Below are positions 40,684 to 50,388 of a stretch of 64,000 nt of DNA, piece by piece. This DNA is from Halobaculum rubrum (GTDB lineage Archaea; Halobacteriota; Halobacteria; Halobacteriales; Haloferacaceae). Each line of letters begins with the position of its first letter. The stretch's first letter is position 1. The stretch covers positions 1,736,001 to 1,800,000 of the forward strand of contig NZ_CP082284.1 of NCBI RefSeq assembly GCF_019880225.1, given 5' to 3'. Under the pieces are notes generated by a model. That model ran no database searches, was not told where the DNA came from, and worked only from the letters and a program-made list of their open reading frames with translations. A program made the position numbers and the translations under genes.

Positions 40684-42494
40684 CTCTCCACCTCCGGCGT
40701 ATCGGGGGTGTCCGAGTCGTCCGGGCCACCCGGGTCGTCCGGGCCGGCCGAGTCGTCCGTGGTGGCCTCCGTGTCGATCCGTATCCGGTCGACGGCGTCG
40801 AGCACGCCCGCCATCTTCTGTTCGGTCTCCTCGTACTCGCTGGCGGGGTCGGAGTCGGCGACGACGCCGGCGCCGGCGCGGACGGTGAGCGAATCCGTGT
40901 CGCCGTGTTCCACCGTCGCCGTCCGGATCACGATGGCGAAGTCGGCGTCGTCGGTCCACGAGTAGTAGCCGACGCCGCCGCCGTACACGCCCCGCGGCTC
41001 CAGTTCCAGATCGTCGATGAGCTCCATCGCGCGCACCTTCGGCGCGCCCGTCAGCGTGCCCGCGGGGAACGTCGCCCGCGTCGCGTCGAAGGCGTCCGCG
41101 TCGCTCGCGAGCGTGCCGGTCACGGTCGACTCGATGTGCTGGACGTGGCTGTACTTCAGGACGTTCATGAACTCCTCGACGCGGACGCTCCCGGCCTCGC
41201 TCACCCGGCGCACGTCGTTGCGCGCCAGGTCGACGAGCATGGTGTGCTCGGCGCGTTCCTTCCCGTCCGCGAGCAGTTCGCCCGCGAGCCGTCGGTCCTC
41301 GACGGGCGAGCCGCCCCGGCGGATCGTGCCCGCGATCGGGTTGGAGACGACGCGGTCGCCGTCGACGGAGACGAGCGTCTCCGGGGAGGCGCCGATCACC
41401 GAGCGGTCGCCGTGGCGCAGCAGGTACATGTACGGCGAGGGGTTCACCGCCCGAAGCGACGCGTACAGGCCGAGGTCGTCGACCTCGCCCTCCAGCGTCC
41501 GCGTCCGGGAGACGACGCCCTGGTACACCTCGCCGTCGAGGACGGCCTCCTTCGTCCCGCTGACGGCGTCCTCGTACTCCTCGCGCGGACCGGCGGTCTC
41601 GCGGTCGACGCGGACGCCGTCCGCCTCGGGCGGGTCGGCGTCGCGCAGCGTCGCCGCCACGTCGGCGGCCTCGGCGGCGAGACGGTCGTACACCGCGCCG
41701 GCGTCGTCGTCGGGACCGACGATCGGAGTGAACACCAGCGAGACGCTCCCCTCGCGGTCGTCGAACGCGAGCGTCCGCGTCGTGAGCACGAACTCCGCGT
41801 CCGGTACCACGGGGTCGGGGCGGTCGACGCCGACCTCCGCCAGCCACAGGTCGTACACCGCGTCGTACGCGAGAAAGCCCACGAGTCCTCCGTCGAGCGT
41901 CTGCCGGTCGTTGTCGGGGAACCCCACGCGTTCCACGTCCGGGAGGGCCGCGCGCACGCGGTCGACGGCGTCGCCGGCGTCGGGACCGCAAACGTCGACG
42001 TAGTCGGCGGCCGGCCCCAACCGCTCCAGGTCGGTTCCGTCCGGGCCGACCGCGATCACCGCCTCGGGGTCGTAGCCGACGAACGAGTAGCGCGCGTGGC
42101 GATCGGCGGTGCCGTCGGCGCCGCGGTCGCTTCTCGTGTCCGAGCCGTGACTTCGGGTGGCGCCGCGGCCGCGCGAGCTCGGCGCGAACGCGCCGTCGGG
42201 GTCGCTGGAGGCGACCTTCTCGGCGCTCTCCAGCAGGAACGAGTGGTCCGACCGGTCCGCGAGCGCGGCGTACGCGGTCAGCGGCTCCACGTCGGTATCC
42301 AGTTCGGCGGTCGCGTGGACCACGCACGGCCCGTCGACGCCGTCGACGAGGTCGACGAACGCATCGCGCGAGCGCGAGAGCGGGGAGCCGCCGCGCTCGC
42401 GGGTCGCTCCACCGTCTCGCGGGTCGCCCTGCTCACGCGTCGCGTCGCGCCCCGTTCGCGTCGAGGGCTCACTCCGTTCGCCCTCGCGAGTCAC
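40680..42494 (-). CDS. trpE: Anthranilate synthase component I
   Basis: 604 aa from a GTG at 42494, longer than most TrpE (~500) because of an N-terminal low-complexity extension of ~45 residues and an acidic C-terminal tail. The catalytic chorismate-binding region is intact (NPSPYMYLLRHGDRSVIGASPE, NPIAGTIRRG, HTMLVDLARND, PAGTLTGAPKVRAMELID, GGGVGYYSW). The tryptophan feedback motif LLES occurs in SFLLESAEK, supporting TrpE over PabB. The start overlaps the trpF stop codon (GTGA). Confidence 0.93.
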   Translation of the reverse strand: MTREGERSEPSTRTGRDATREQGDPRDGGATRERGGSPLSRSRDAFVDLVDGVDGPCVVHATAELDTDVEPLTAYAALADRSDHSFLLESAEKVASSDPDGAFAPSSRGRGATRSHGSDTRSDRGADGTADRHARYSFVGYDPEAVIAVGPDGTDLERLGPAADYVDVCGPDAGDAVDRVRAALPDVERVGFPDNDRQTLDGGLVGFLAYDAVYDLWLAEVGVDRPDPVVPDAEFVLTTRTLAFDDREGSVSLVFTPIVGPDDDAGAVYDRLAAEAADVAATLRDADPPEADGVRVDRETAGPREEYEDAVSGTKEAVLDGEVYQGVVSRTRTLEGEVDDLGLYASLRAVNPSPYMYLLRHGDRSVIGASPETLVSVDGDRVVSNPIAGTIRRGGSPVEDRRLAGELLADGKERAEHTMLVDLARNDVRRVSEAGSVRVEEFMNVLKYSHVQHIESTVTGTLASDADAFDATRATFPAGTLTGAPKVRAMELIDDLELEPRGVYGGGVGYYSWTDDADFAIVIRTATVEHGDTDSLTVRAGAGVVADSDPASEYEETEQKMAGVLDAVDRIRIDTEATTDDSAGPDDPGGPDDSDTPDTPEVER

Positions 42495-43150
42495 TCGTAC
42501 ACCTCCTCGGCCTCGCCGAGCGCGCGCCCGGCGTTGCGGACGAACCGGGAGACCGCGGCGTGGTCCTTCGCTCCGGGGGAACGCTCGACGCCGCTGGCAA
42601 CGTCGACGGCGAACGGCTCGACCGTCGCGGCCGCGTCGGCGACGTTCTCGGGGGTGAGCCCTCCCGCGAGCACGACCGGGGAGACGAGTTCGCGGCGCAG
42701 TTCCGCGGCCGCCTCCCAGTCGCCCGTCTCCCCGGTGCCGCCGCCGCCGTCGTCGCCGGTGGAGTCGACAAGCAGCGCGTCGGCGGCCTCGTCCAGTTCC
42801 CGCGCCCGTTCGGGCTCGTCGTAGTCGACGACTGGGGTCACCTTCGCCTCGGTTTCGGCGCGGATGTAGCCGATCTCGTCGGGCGAGAACTCCCCGTGGA
42901 GCTGGACCACGTCCGGCGTCACCGTGCGAACCGCGTCGACGGCGTCCTCGGGCGTCTCGGGCATCGTCACGAGCACCGTCGTGAGGAACGGCGGCGCCGT
43001 CGAGGTCAGCTCCGCCGCCTGCGCGAGGTCGACCTCGCGGGGCGTGTCGACGGACACCTCCGAGATGACGCCGACCGCGTCGGCGCCGGCGTCGGCGACC
43101 GCGCGGAGGTCGGCGCCGTTGGTCACGCCGCAGATCTTCACGCGGACCAT
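42491..43150 (-). CDS. trpF: Phosphoribosylanthranilate isomerase
   Basis: 219 aa TIM barrel. VRVKICGVTNGADLRAVADAGADAVGV has the catalytic Cys, PDVVQLHGEFSPDEI is the barrel middle, the second catalytic residue lies in LLVDSTGD, and VVLAGGLTPENV with AVDVASGVERSPGAKD binds phosphate. It catalyses the Amadori rearrangement in tryptophan synthesis. Its ATG shares one base with the trpD stop codon (TGATG). Confidence 0.95.
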   Translation of the reverse strand: MVRVKICGVTNGADLRAVADAGADAVGVISEVSVDTPREVDLAQAAELTSTAPPFLTTVLVTMPETPEDAVDAVRTVTPDVVQLHGEFSPDEIGYIRAETEAKVTPVVDYDEPERARELDEAADALLVDSTGDDGGGGTGETGDWEAAAELRRELVSPVVLAGGLTPENVADAAATVEPFAVDVASGVERSPGAKDHAAVSRFVRNAGRALGEAEEVYE

Positions 43151-44148
43151 CAGCTCCGCAGCGCCTCGAAGGTCTCGGCGGCGTCGCCCTCGTCGATCGC
43201 GTTCGCGGCGACGGCGACGCCCTCCTCGATCGACTCGGCGAGGCCGGCGACGTAGATCGCGGCGCCCGCGTTCGCGAGGATCACGTCGCGCTTCGGGCCG
43301 GTCACGTCGCCGCGGACGATCCCCGTCAGGTCCTCGGCGTTCTTCTCGGGCGTGCCGCCGGCGATGTCGGCCACGGGAGCGCGGTCGAGGCCGAGGTCGT
43401 CGGGGGTGAGGGTGAACTCGGTGACCTCGTCGCCGTCGACCTCGGCGACCGTCGTCGGCCCGTGGAGGGCGATCTCGTCCATGCCGTCGCCGTGGACGAC
43501 GAGCGCGCGCTCGACGTCCATGTGGGTGAGCGACTCGGCGATCACGGGCACGAGGTCGTCACTGTAGACGCCGAGCACCTGCGCGTCCGCGCCCGCCGGG
43601 TTCGTCAGCGGTCCGAGGACGTTGAATATCGTGCGCATTCCCAGTTCCTTGCGGGGACCGATGACCGCCTTCATCGCGGGGTGGAACACCGTCGCGAGCA
43701 TGAAGCCGATCCCGTCGCGCTCGATGGCCGCCTCGACGGCCGGCGGCTCGGCGTCGACCTCGACGCCCGCCACCTCCAGCACGTCCGCGGAGCCCGACGA
43801 CGACGACACCGAGTAGTTGCCGTGTTTGGCGACGGTGACGCCCGCGCCGGCGGCGACGATCGCCGACGTGGTCGAGACGTTGATCGTGTCGTGGTCGTCG
43901 CCGCCGGTGCCGCAGGTGTCGACGAGCGGCTCCCGGTCGGGGTCGATCGTCCGGGCGGCCTCGCGCATCCCCTGCGCGAACCCGGCGATCTCCGCCTCCG
44001 TCTCGCCTTTCGCGCGAAGCGCCGCCAGCAACGCGCCGATCTGCGCCTCGGTCGCTCCCTCGAACACCGCCGTCGACGCCGCACGCGCCTCCTCGACGGT
44101 CAGGTCTCCCCCCTCGGTCACGCGTTCGATGTGGTCCTGTATACTCAT
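43150..44148 (-). CDS. trpD: Anthranilate phosphoribosyltransferase
   Basis: 332 aa. The PRPP loop DTCGTGGDDHDTINVSTTSA and the metal/diphosphate segment KHGNYSVSSSSGSADVLEV are canonical, as is FMLATVFHPAMKAVIGPRKELG for anthranilate binding. It is the first gene of the compact trpD-trpF-trpE-trpG operon, which converts chorismate to carboxyphenylaminodeoxyribulose-phosphate; trpC, trpA and trpB are not in the window. Confidence 0.96.
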   Translation of the reverse strand: MSIQDHIERVTEGGDLTVEEARAASTAVFEGATEAQIGALLAALRAKGETEAEIAGFAQGMREAARTIDPDREPLVDTCGTGGDDHDTINVSTTSAIVAAGAGVTVAKHGNYSVSSSSGSADVLEVAGVEVDAEPPAVEAAIERDGIGFMLATVFHPAMKAVIGPRKELGMRTIFNVLGPLTNPAGADAQVLGVYSDDLVPVIAESLTHMDVERALVVHGDGMDEIALHGPTTVAEVDGDEVTEFTLTPDDLGLDRAPVADIAGGTPEKNAEDLTGIVRGDVTGPKRDVILANAGAAIYVAGLAESIEEGVAVAANAIDEGDAAETFEALRS

Positions 44149-44173
44149 TGTATATCACCGGTGTCGGTGTTGG

Positions 44174-44188
44174 TCGTACGATGTACGA
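44174..44188. promoter_or_regulatory. Palindrome TCGTAC-GAT-GTACGA at the trp operon promoter
   Basis: A perfect 6+3+6 inverted repeat about 26-40 nt before the trpD ATG. A possible TATA box (CTTATTG on the coding strand, about 44201-44208) lies 15-30 nt upstream of it, which places the palindrome around the transcription start, a position suited to a repressor. In Methanothermobacter the regulator TrpY binds TGTACA-type TRP boxes with the same GTAC core; no trpY gene is seen here, so any link is inference. Confidence 0.45.
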
Positions 44189-44301
44189 AAGTGTGCATCG
44201 CAATAAGGCTGTCGCGGGCGACGCTGCCGGGGGACCGACGTGGCGGTCGCTCTCTGCCGTGGTGCTCCGGGGAGCGTCGGGGCGTCGGCGCCGCGGCCGC
44301 G

Positions 44302-44688
44302 CTACTCGTCGGCGTCCGGTCGGTCCGTCGGAAGGGTCTCGACCTCGCCGGCCAGTCTGGCGGCGTCGGCGGCGACGACCTCGTAGTCGACGCCCGCCTC
44401 GTCGGCGACGGTGCGGAGGTGTGACGCCAGCAGCGTCAGCGTCTCCAGGCCCGCCCGGTCGCCCTCGCTACGGCGGGCGGCCGTCGAGTTCACCTGATCG
44501 CCGCGGACCACGCCGACGTGGATCGCGGTGATATCGTCGCCGTCGGCGTCGTCGAGCAGCGCCCGCGCCCCGGTCAGCTCCCGCTCGAACGCGGAGTCAC
44601 CGTTCGTCACGTCTCCCGTGTGCGGACCGTCCGTCGTCGCGTCGCTCCCGTCGTCGCGGTCGGTCGGCTCGTCGCTGTCCTCGCTCAC
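44302..44688 (-). CDS. Unrecognised haloarchaeal protein
   Basis: 128 aa from a GTG at 44688. An acidic N-terminus precedes a compact domain with GDDITAIHVGVVRGDQVNST and LETLTLLASHLRTVADEAGVDYEVVAADA. No named family is recognised and no cysteines are conserved. TTTTTCGG about 30 nt before this GTG could be its TATA box; the longer frame starting at a GTG at 44754 is less likely. It lies between trpD and the Rieske gene, all on the minus strand. Confidence 0.6.
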   Translation of the reverse strand: MSEDSDEPTDRDDGSDATTDGPHTGDVTNGDSAFERELTGARALLDDADGDDITAIHVGVVRGDQVNSTAARRSEGDRAGLETLTLLASHLRTVADEAGVDYEVVAADAARLAGEVETLPTDRPDADE

Positions 44689-44799
44689 GACTGTCGAGTC
44701 GGGGAGCGGACCGAAAAACCGTCGGGTGTACCCGGCGGCATGAGCTGCGGTCACGAACGCGGATCGAGGACCGTCGATTCGAGGAGGAGCCGCCGGCAG

Positions 44800-45690
44800 C
44801 TATCCGTCCGGCCGCGGGCGCGCGGTGAACAGCGTCGGGACGATGCTGAACGGCTCGTAGACGGACTGGTGACACGGACAGTACACCTCGTTGGCCGCGT
44901 TGAACTTCGCGCCGCCCTCCGCCTTGAAGCCGGGGACGCAACAGAAGTGCGTACACTTGTTGAGCCAGGCCATCACGCCCTGGGAGGTCGACGCCTGAAG
45001 CCACGTCTGCACGTCGTCCGTGACCGTGTACGGCTCGTCCTGGTCGGGGGCCTGCGCCTCGCCGTTGGCGGCGAGCTCCTCGATGACCGGCGAACGGAGG
45101 ACGTTCACCGGGATCGTGTCCTCGGTGTCCTGCGAGCGCCAGTTCCCGGTCCCGGGCTTGCCGAGGCCGTCGACGCCGACACCGTTGCCCCACGTCTCGT
45201 AGTCCTCGAACATGTCGACGTTCATGGCCGTGCCCGCATCGAACTCGTTCTGCCACTCGAAGCCGGGCGAACCGCCGATGTAGAACACGTTGTCCGACTC
45301 GTAGTTCGGCTGGATGCCCTCGTAGGTCTCGACCCCGCAGAACTGGTACCACTCCGAGGAGTACGTCTTGCCGCCGAGTTCCATCTCGGCGACGTCGATG
45401 GTTCGCCCCTGCACCGTCTGCTGGGACACCTCCGGCCAGACCCCCTTGATCGTCCCGTCGTTTTGGATCTCGACGGGGACCTGCGGCATGCCGCGCGGCG
45501 CCGGCCCCGCGGTGTTCTCGATCGCCATCGCCTGGGTAGTACCCCCACCAGCCCCCGGGGAGGTAGTGAGGCTGTTGACGGCAGCCGACCCGGTGGCCCC
45601 GACGCCCGCGAGGGCCGCTCCGCCAACGACGCCCTTGACGAACCGGCGACGGCCGGACTCGCCGGGGTACTTGTCGTCGTCTGCGCTCAT
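44800..45690 (-). CDS. Rieske iron-sulfur protein of a bc-type complex
   Basis: 296 aa from the ATG at 45690. A Tat-like N-terminus (ESGRRRFVKGVVGGAALAGVG) acts as signal and anchor. The [2Fe-2S] cluster motifs are CTHFCC and CPCHQS (Cys and His in each), closer to each other than usual for plant-type proteins. Together with haloarchaeal cytochrome b subunits such a protein would pass electrons from menaquinol to halocyanin or a terminal oxidase; no such partner gene is within the window. The segment between signal and cluster domain is longer than in bacterial Rieske proteins. Confidence 0.87.
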   Translation of the reverse strand: MSADDDKYPGESGRRRFVKGVVGGAALAGVGATGSAAVNSLTTSPGAGGGTTQAMAIENTAGPAPRGMPQVPVEIQNDGTIKGVWPEVSQQTVQGRTIDVAEMELGGKTYSSEWYQFCGVETYEGIQPNYESDNVFYIGGSPGFEWQNEFDAGTAMNVDMFEDYETWGNGVGVDGLGKPGTGNWRSQDTEDTIPVNVLRSPVIEELAANGEAQAPDQDEPYTVTDDVQTWLQASTSQGVMAWLNKCTHFCCVPGFKAEGGAKFNAANEVYCPCHQSVYEPFSIVPTLFTARPRPDG

Positions 45691-46117
45691 GACGTTCCCT
45701 CGGTAGCCACCACGCAAAAGCCTGACGAAAGGGTAAATCCGGCCGTCTTCCGTCGATTCTCGTCGCACGTCGCTGGAAGCGGTCACCCCCGTCGACTCGC
45801 CGCAACCCCGCAACCGCGGCCACGCTCCGACACTGACGGGTACGGACCACTCGGGAGCGCTCCATACCGATCATAGCGAGGTTCTTGCCCCGGCGGATGC
45901 ACCGACTCGACGGCGACCGCGTCGCGCCGACTCGGGTCGCCGGTTCCGTGTCCACACTCCTCCGGGCGAGACAGCCACCCGGGGGGCCTTCGAATCGCTC
46001 GCCGTCAAGCGAAGCGTCGGCCGAGTCGACTCCAGTGATTTACTCGATCGTGAAGGAAACTCTCGCAATATTACCCCTATCGGGAGGGTTGTTCCGTCTC
46101 CCCGTCCATGTGAGTGT
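45691..46117. other. Divergent promoter region between the Rieske gene and ppc
   Basis: 427 bp without a supported gene. GCAATATTACCCC (about 46065-46077) is a plausible TATA region for ppc, about 45 nt before its ATG. On the other strand TTTACCCTTTCG (about 45725-45736) is a candidate for the Rieske gene. Nothing else stands out. Confidence 0.45.
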
Positions 46118-48820
46118 ATGTCATTCGATGCGCGGGATGTCGGTCGCGACATCCGCGAGCTGGCCGCGCTGCTCGGCGAGGTGCTCGAGCGGCAGACGTC
46201 GAGGGACGCGTTCGACGCCGTCGAGGAGGTTCGCCGCGCCTCGATCGACTACCGCCGCGGCGCCGCGCCGTCGCGTGGTCCGGTCCGCGAGCGGCTCTCC
46301 GGGTTGGACCCGGAGACGACACGCACCGTCGCACGGGCGTACGCGGCGTACTTCGAACTGGTCAACGTCGCCGAGGAGCGCGAGCGGGTCCGCGCGATCC
46401 GCCGGGGCCGCGCGGAGGGCGACCTGGGCGACGGGCTCGACCGCACCGCCGAGGCACTCGCCGACGTCGACGCCGACACCGCCCAACAGGTACTGGAGGA
46501 CGTCCGCGTCGTGCCGACGTTCACCGCCCACCCGACGGAGGCGCGCCGCAAGACGGTCAAGGCGAAGCTCCGCCGGGTCGCGGAGATCCTTCGCGACCTG
46601 GACGAGCGGCGCCTCACGGACGCCGAGCTCGACCAACACGATCGCGATCTGGAGTCGGAGGTCGAGACCTTGTGGTCGACGCGACAGGTCCGCCCGCGGC
46701 GACCCACGCCGACCGACGAGGCGCGCGACGTGCGCTGGTACCTGGAGAACACCCTGTTCGACGTGGCCGCCGAGGCCGAGGCCGCGCTGACCGACCGCGT
46801 GGTCGAGGCGCACCCGGATCTGGACGCGAGCGACACGGCCGACGCGGCGGGTACCCTCGACTTCCGGTCGTGGGCGGGCTCCGACCGCGACGGCAACCCC
46901 TTCGTCACGCCGGAGGTGACGAGCGAGACGCTGGAGGCGCAGCGCGAGGCCGTACTCGACCGCTACGTCGACGCCTTGACCGACGTGCGGGGCGCGCTCA
47001 GCCACGAGGGCGAGCGGCTCGATCACATCGACGAGTTCGAGGCGCGCGTCGCCGCCGACCGCGAGGCGGTGCCGGTGGTCGCCGGCGACGCCGACGAGCG
47101 GTACCCCGAGGAGCCGTACCGCCGCGCGGTGACGGCGATCCGTGCCCGCGTCGAGCGGGTCGACGATCTTCGCCCCGGCGGCTACGACGACCCCGACGAG
47201 CTCGTCGCCTCGCTGCGGGCGCTCGCGGCCGACCTCCGCGCGAACGGCCACGGGACGACCGCCGCAGAGCGGGTGGACCCGCTGGTACGACGCGTCGAGA
47301 CGTTCGGTTTCTCGCTTGCGGCGCTGGACCTGCGCGATCACCGCGAGAACCACACCGAGGCGGTCGCGGACGTGCTCGCGCGCGAGGGCCTCGAGTACGA
47401 GGCGATGGACGAGGACGAGCGCGTCGCCGTCCTCACGGAGTCGGTCGTCGACGACTCCATCGGCAGTCTCGACGCCACCGACGAGCTCTCGGAGACGAGC
47501 GAGCGAGTCTGCCGCCGGTTCCGCGCGCTGGCCGACTGGCACCGCGAGTACGGCGAGGAGGCGATCGACGCCTACTGCATCTCGATGACCGAGGAGCCGT
47601 CGCACGTCCTCGAAGTGCTGTACCTCGCCGACCTGTCGGGGGTCGTCGATCTCCCGGACCACTGCGGGCTCGACGTGGTGCCGCTGCTGGAGACGGCGTC
47701 GGCGCTGGCGAACGCCCGGGACATCTTCGACACGCTCGTGCACAACGACGCATACGGCGCGGCGCTCGACGTTCGCGGCAACCTCCAGGAGGTGATGCTC
47801 GGCTACTCCGACTCCAACAAGGAGAACGGCCCGCTGGCGGCCGCGTGGGACCTCCACCGGAACGCCCGCCGCCTCGCGGAGGTCGCCGACGATCTGGGCG
47901 TCGAGCTTCGCCTGTTCCACGGCCGCGGCGGCTCCATCTCTCGCGGCGGCGGCCCGATGAACGAGGCGATGCTCGCGCTGCCGCCCGAGACGGCGACCGG
48001 CGAGATCAAGTTCACCGAGCAGGGCGAGGCGATCGCCGAGAAGTTCGCCAACCCCCGCGTCGCCGAGCGCGAACTGGAACAGATGCTCGACGCGCAGGTC
48101 CGTGCCCGCCTCCGGGCGCTTCAGGGGAACGCACAGGCGGTCCACGAGGAATGGGAGGCGGCGATGGACGCCGCCGGCGAGGGCGCCCGCGAGGCGTATC
48201 AGGACCTGCTTGAGACCGACGGCTTCGTCGAGTTCTTCGAGACGGCGACGCCGATCACCGTCATCGAGGACCTCAACATGGGCTCGCGGCCGGCCTCCCG
48301 GTCGGGCGAGCGCACCGTCGAGGACCTGCGCGCGATCCCGTGGGTGTTCTCGTGGACCCAGAGCCGCGCCATCCTCCCCGGCTGGTTCTCGTCGGCCTCG
48401 GGGCTGGACGCGTATCTGGACGCCGGCGGCGACATCGACACGCTCCGGGAGATGTACGAGGAGTGGCCGTTCTTCCGGACGACGATCGACCACATCGCGC
48501 TGTCGCTGGCGCGCACGGAGCTGGAGATCGCCGCCGAGTACGCCGACCTCGCGCCCGAGCACCTCCGCGAGGAGTTCTTCCCGCGGATCGAAGACGAGTA
48601 CGAGCGCGCGGTCGAACTGGTCCGGGAGATAACCGGCCACGACGAGTTGGTCCGTCGCGAGTGGCTCTCCGAGAGTCTCCAGCGTCGCAACCCCTACGTC
48701 GACCCGCTGAATCTCCTGCAGGTGGACCTGCTCTCGCGGACCCACCTGACCGAGGCCGAGGAACGCACGCTGCGACTCACGGTGAAAGGCATCGCGGCCG
48801 GGATGAAGAACACGGGGTAG
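46118..48820 (+). CDS. ppc: Phosphoenolpyruvate carboxylase (bacterial type)
   Basis: 900 aa, the full length of the bacterial/plant enzyme rather than the short archaeal PpcA. Catalytic His138 lies in FTAHPTEARRKTVKAKL (the same number as in E. coli). GYSDSNKENGPLAAAW carries the essential Lys, and FHGRGGSISRGGGPMNEAML the flexible Gly loop with Arg. The C-terminus ends MKNTG, the conserved tail. It fixes bicarbonate onto PEP to give oxaloacetate, an anaplerotic reaction. A single uninterrupted frame supports the start at 46118. Confidence 0.96.
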   Translation: MSFDARDVGRDIRELAALLGEVLERQTSRDAFDAVEEVRRASIDYRRGAAPSRGPVRERLSGLDPETTRTVARAYAAYFELVNVAEERERVRAIRRGRAEGDLGDGLDRTAEALADVDADTAQQVLEDVRVVPTFTAHPTEARRKTVKAKLRRVAEILRDLDERRLTDAELDQHDRDLESEVETLWSTRQVRPRRPTPTDEARDVRWYLENTLFDVAAEAEAALTDRVVEAHPDLDASDTADAAGTLDFRSWAGSDRDGNPFVTPEVTSETLEAQREAVLDRYVDALTDVRGALSHEGERLDHIDEFEARVAADREAVPVVAGDADERYPEEPYRRAVTAIRARVERVDDLRPGGYDDPDELVASLRALAADLRANGHGTTAAERVDPLVRRVETFGFSLAALDLRDHRENHTEAVADVLAREGLEYEAMDEDERVAVLTESVVDDSIGSLDATDELSETSERVCRRFRALADWHREYGEEAIDAYCISMTEEPSHVLEVLYLADLSGVVDLPDHCGLDVVPLLETASALANARDIFDTLVHNDAYGAALDVRGNLQEVMLGYSDSNKENGPLAAAWDLHRNARRLAEVADDLGVELRLFHGRGGSISRGGGPMNEAMLALPPETATGEIKFTEQGEAIAEKFANPRVAERELEQMLDAQVRARLRALQGNAQAVHEEWEAAMDAAGEGAREAYQDLLETDGFVEFFETATPITVIEDLNMGSRPASRSGERTVEDLRAIPWVFSWTQSRAILPGWFSSASGLDAYLDAGGDIDTLREMYEEWPFFRTTIDHIALSLARTELEIAAEYADLAPEHLREEFFPRIEDEYERAVELVREITGHDELVRREWLSESLQRRNPYVDPLNLLQVDLLSRTHLTEAEERTLRLTVKGIAAGMKNTG

Positions 48821-48882
48821 GGGAAGCACCGACTGCGGATGTCGGCAGGGGTGGATCGACGGAGGACGGTCGTATCAACCGC

Positions 48883-49689
48883 TCAGGCGTCGACCTGGTT
48901 CCAGGGCGCCTCCTCGAAGTCGACGATGCGGTGCTCCTCGTCGAGGTCGTCGATGGTCGCGACCTCCTCCTCGGTCAGCTCCAGTTCCGTCGCCGCGAGG
49001 TTGTCGCGGATGTGGTCCTCGCCGGTCGCCTTCGGGATGGCCGCGAGCTCGTCGTGGGCGAGCAGCCACGCGATCGACACCTGCGCGGGCGTGGCGTCGT
49101 GGGCCTCGGCGATCTCGACGATCCCGTCGATCTCGGCGACCTGATTGCGCGCGATAGGACAGTAGGCGACGAGCCAGTGGCCGTCCTCGCGGGCGTACTC
49201 GCGGAGTTCGTCCTGCTGGAGCATCGGGTGGCACTCGACCTGGTGAGCGAAGATGTCCACGTCGAGGTGCTCGCGCGCCTCGTCCAGTTGGTCGGGGCGG
49301 AAGTTCGAGAGACCGACGCGGTCGACGGTGCCCTCGGCGACGAGGTCGTTCAGCGCGCGGGCCGTCTCGGGGGCGTCGTAGCTGTTGATCGGCCAGTGGA
49401 CGTACAGCAGGTCGATGGAGTCGACGCCGAGGCGCGCGGCGGACTCGTGGGCGGTGTCGTAGGCGTCGTCGTAGCTCAGGTTGTCCGTCGTGAGCTTCGT
49501 GGCGACGAACAGCTCCTCGGGGTCGCGGCCGGCGGCCTCGATCCCCGCTCGGACGAGCGCCTCGTTCTGGTAGCCCTGCGCGGTGTCGATCGCGTCGTAG
49601 CCCGCCTCGACGGCGGTCGCGACGCTCTCGACGCACTGCGGGCCGGTGAGCTGGTACGTTCCGAGACCGAACCGCTGGAAGTCGGACAT
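48883..49689 (-). CDS. Aldo/keto reductase (second copy)
   Basis: 268 aa. GYDAIDTAQGYQNEALV (Asp/Tyr), FVATKLTTDNLSYDDA (Lys), LLYVHWPINSYD (His) and AIPKATGEDHIRDNLAATEL (NADPH) give the complete active site. It resembles the reductase at 17166-17963 throughout but is not adjacent to msrB. The substrate is unknown. It is convergent with ppc. Confidence 0.9.
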   Translation of the reverse strand: MSDFQRFGLGTYQLTGPQCVESVATAVEAGYDAIDTAQGYQNEALVRAGIEAAGRDPEELFVATKLTTDNLSYDDAYDTAHESAARLGVDSIDLLYVHWPINSYDAPETARALNDLVAEGTVDRVGLSNFRPDQLDEAREHLDVDIFAHQVECHPMLQQDELREYAREDGHWLVAYCPIARNQVAEIDGIVEIAEAHDATPAQVSIAWLLAHDELAAIPKATGEDHIRDNLAATELELTEEEVATIDDLDEEHRIVDFEEAPWNQVDA

Positions 49690-49876
49690 ATCCGACAGTT
49701 CGGACCGGCGTCCCTCAAGGCGTCGGTGGCGGCACGCGCCGCCGGCTCGCGGGCGGCGGACCGCGCCTCCATCCTGACCCGCCGATGTTCGACCGCCGAG
49801 GATCGGGGCCGCTCGGAATGTGGTCCGACTTAATGGTTCGTGCTAACGCTTAACATGATAGGCGGACGCGTAGCTG

Positions 49877-50260
49877 ATGTACCGCATGTTCGAACGGTTC
49901 TCACACGGCTACTACCTGGGCGAACTGTACGTGCAGCCCAGCGGAAGCGACGGCGCGGCGGCGATCAAACGGGCGGATCACGAGCACGTGAACGAACAGC
50001 TGTACGGCGACGAGGAGGGGATCACCCGACTCGATAACCCGCTCGTGATGAAGGTCGGGACCACGCACTTCCCGGTCGTCGGGGACGAGGACGTCCCCTC
50101 CGGAACGCTCGCGCTGCCCGAGGACGCGGTGCCGGAGGACCTCGAGTTCCGGCTGCCGGGCCGCAGCGAGGTGTTCCTCGCCAACGCCGAGCGCGCCCGC
50201 GACCTGATCCGGTTCACCGGCTGGGAGGGCGACACCGGCGACCCCGCGGAGTACGCCTGA
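49877..50260 (+). CDS. Haloarchaeal DUF5802-like protein
   Basis: 127 aa. The start MYRMFERFSHGYYLGELYV, then ADHEHVNEQLYGDEEGITRLDNPLVMKVGTTHFPV, is a pattern I associate with DUF5802, a conserved haloarchaeal family of unknown function. There is no signal, membrane helix or metal motif. The upstream CTTAATGG and GCTTAACATG (about 49828-49857) are TATA-like. Confidence 0.78.
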   Translation: MYRMFERFSHGYYLGELYVQPSGSDGAAAIKRADHEHVNEQLYGDEEGITRLDNPLVMKVGTTHFPVVGDEDVPSGTLALPEDAVPEDLEFRLPGRSEVFLANAERARDLIRFTGWEGDTGDPAEYA

Positions 50261-50388
50261 GCGCTAACGCCTGAGCGGCGAGTCGCGCGCAGCGGCGGCG
50301 TCCGGCGAGGATGCAGCAACGCTCCTCGTCACCAGCGTCGCCGGCCGATCCCCGCACCGTTTTTGCCCCGGAGTGCGCCGTCTCGCGT

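Noticed and set aside
46121-48829. A minus-strand open frame of about 900 codons across ppc
   Set aside because: Same shadow effect; the plus strand carries all PEP carboxylase motifs.
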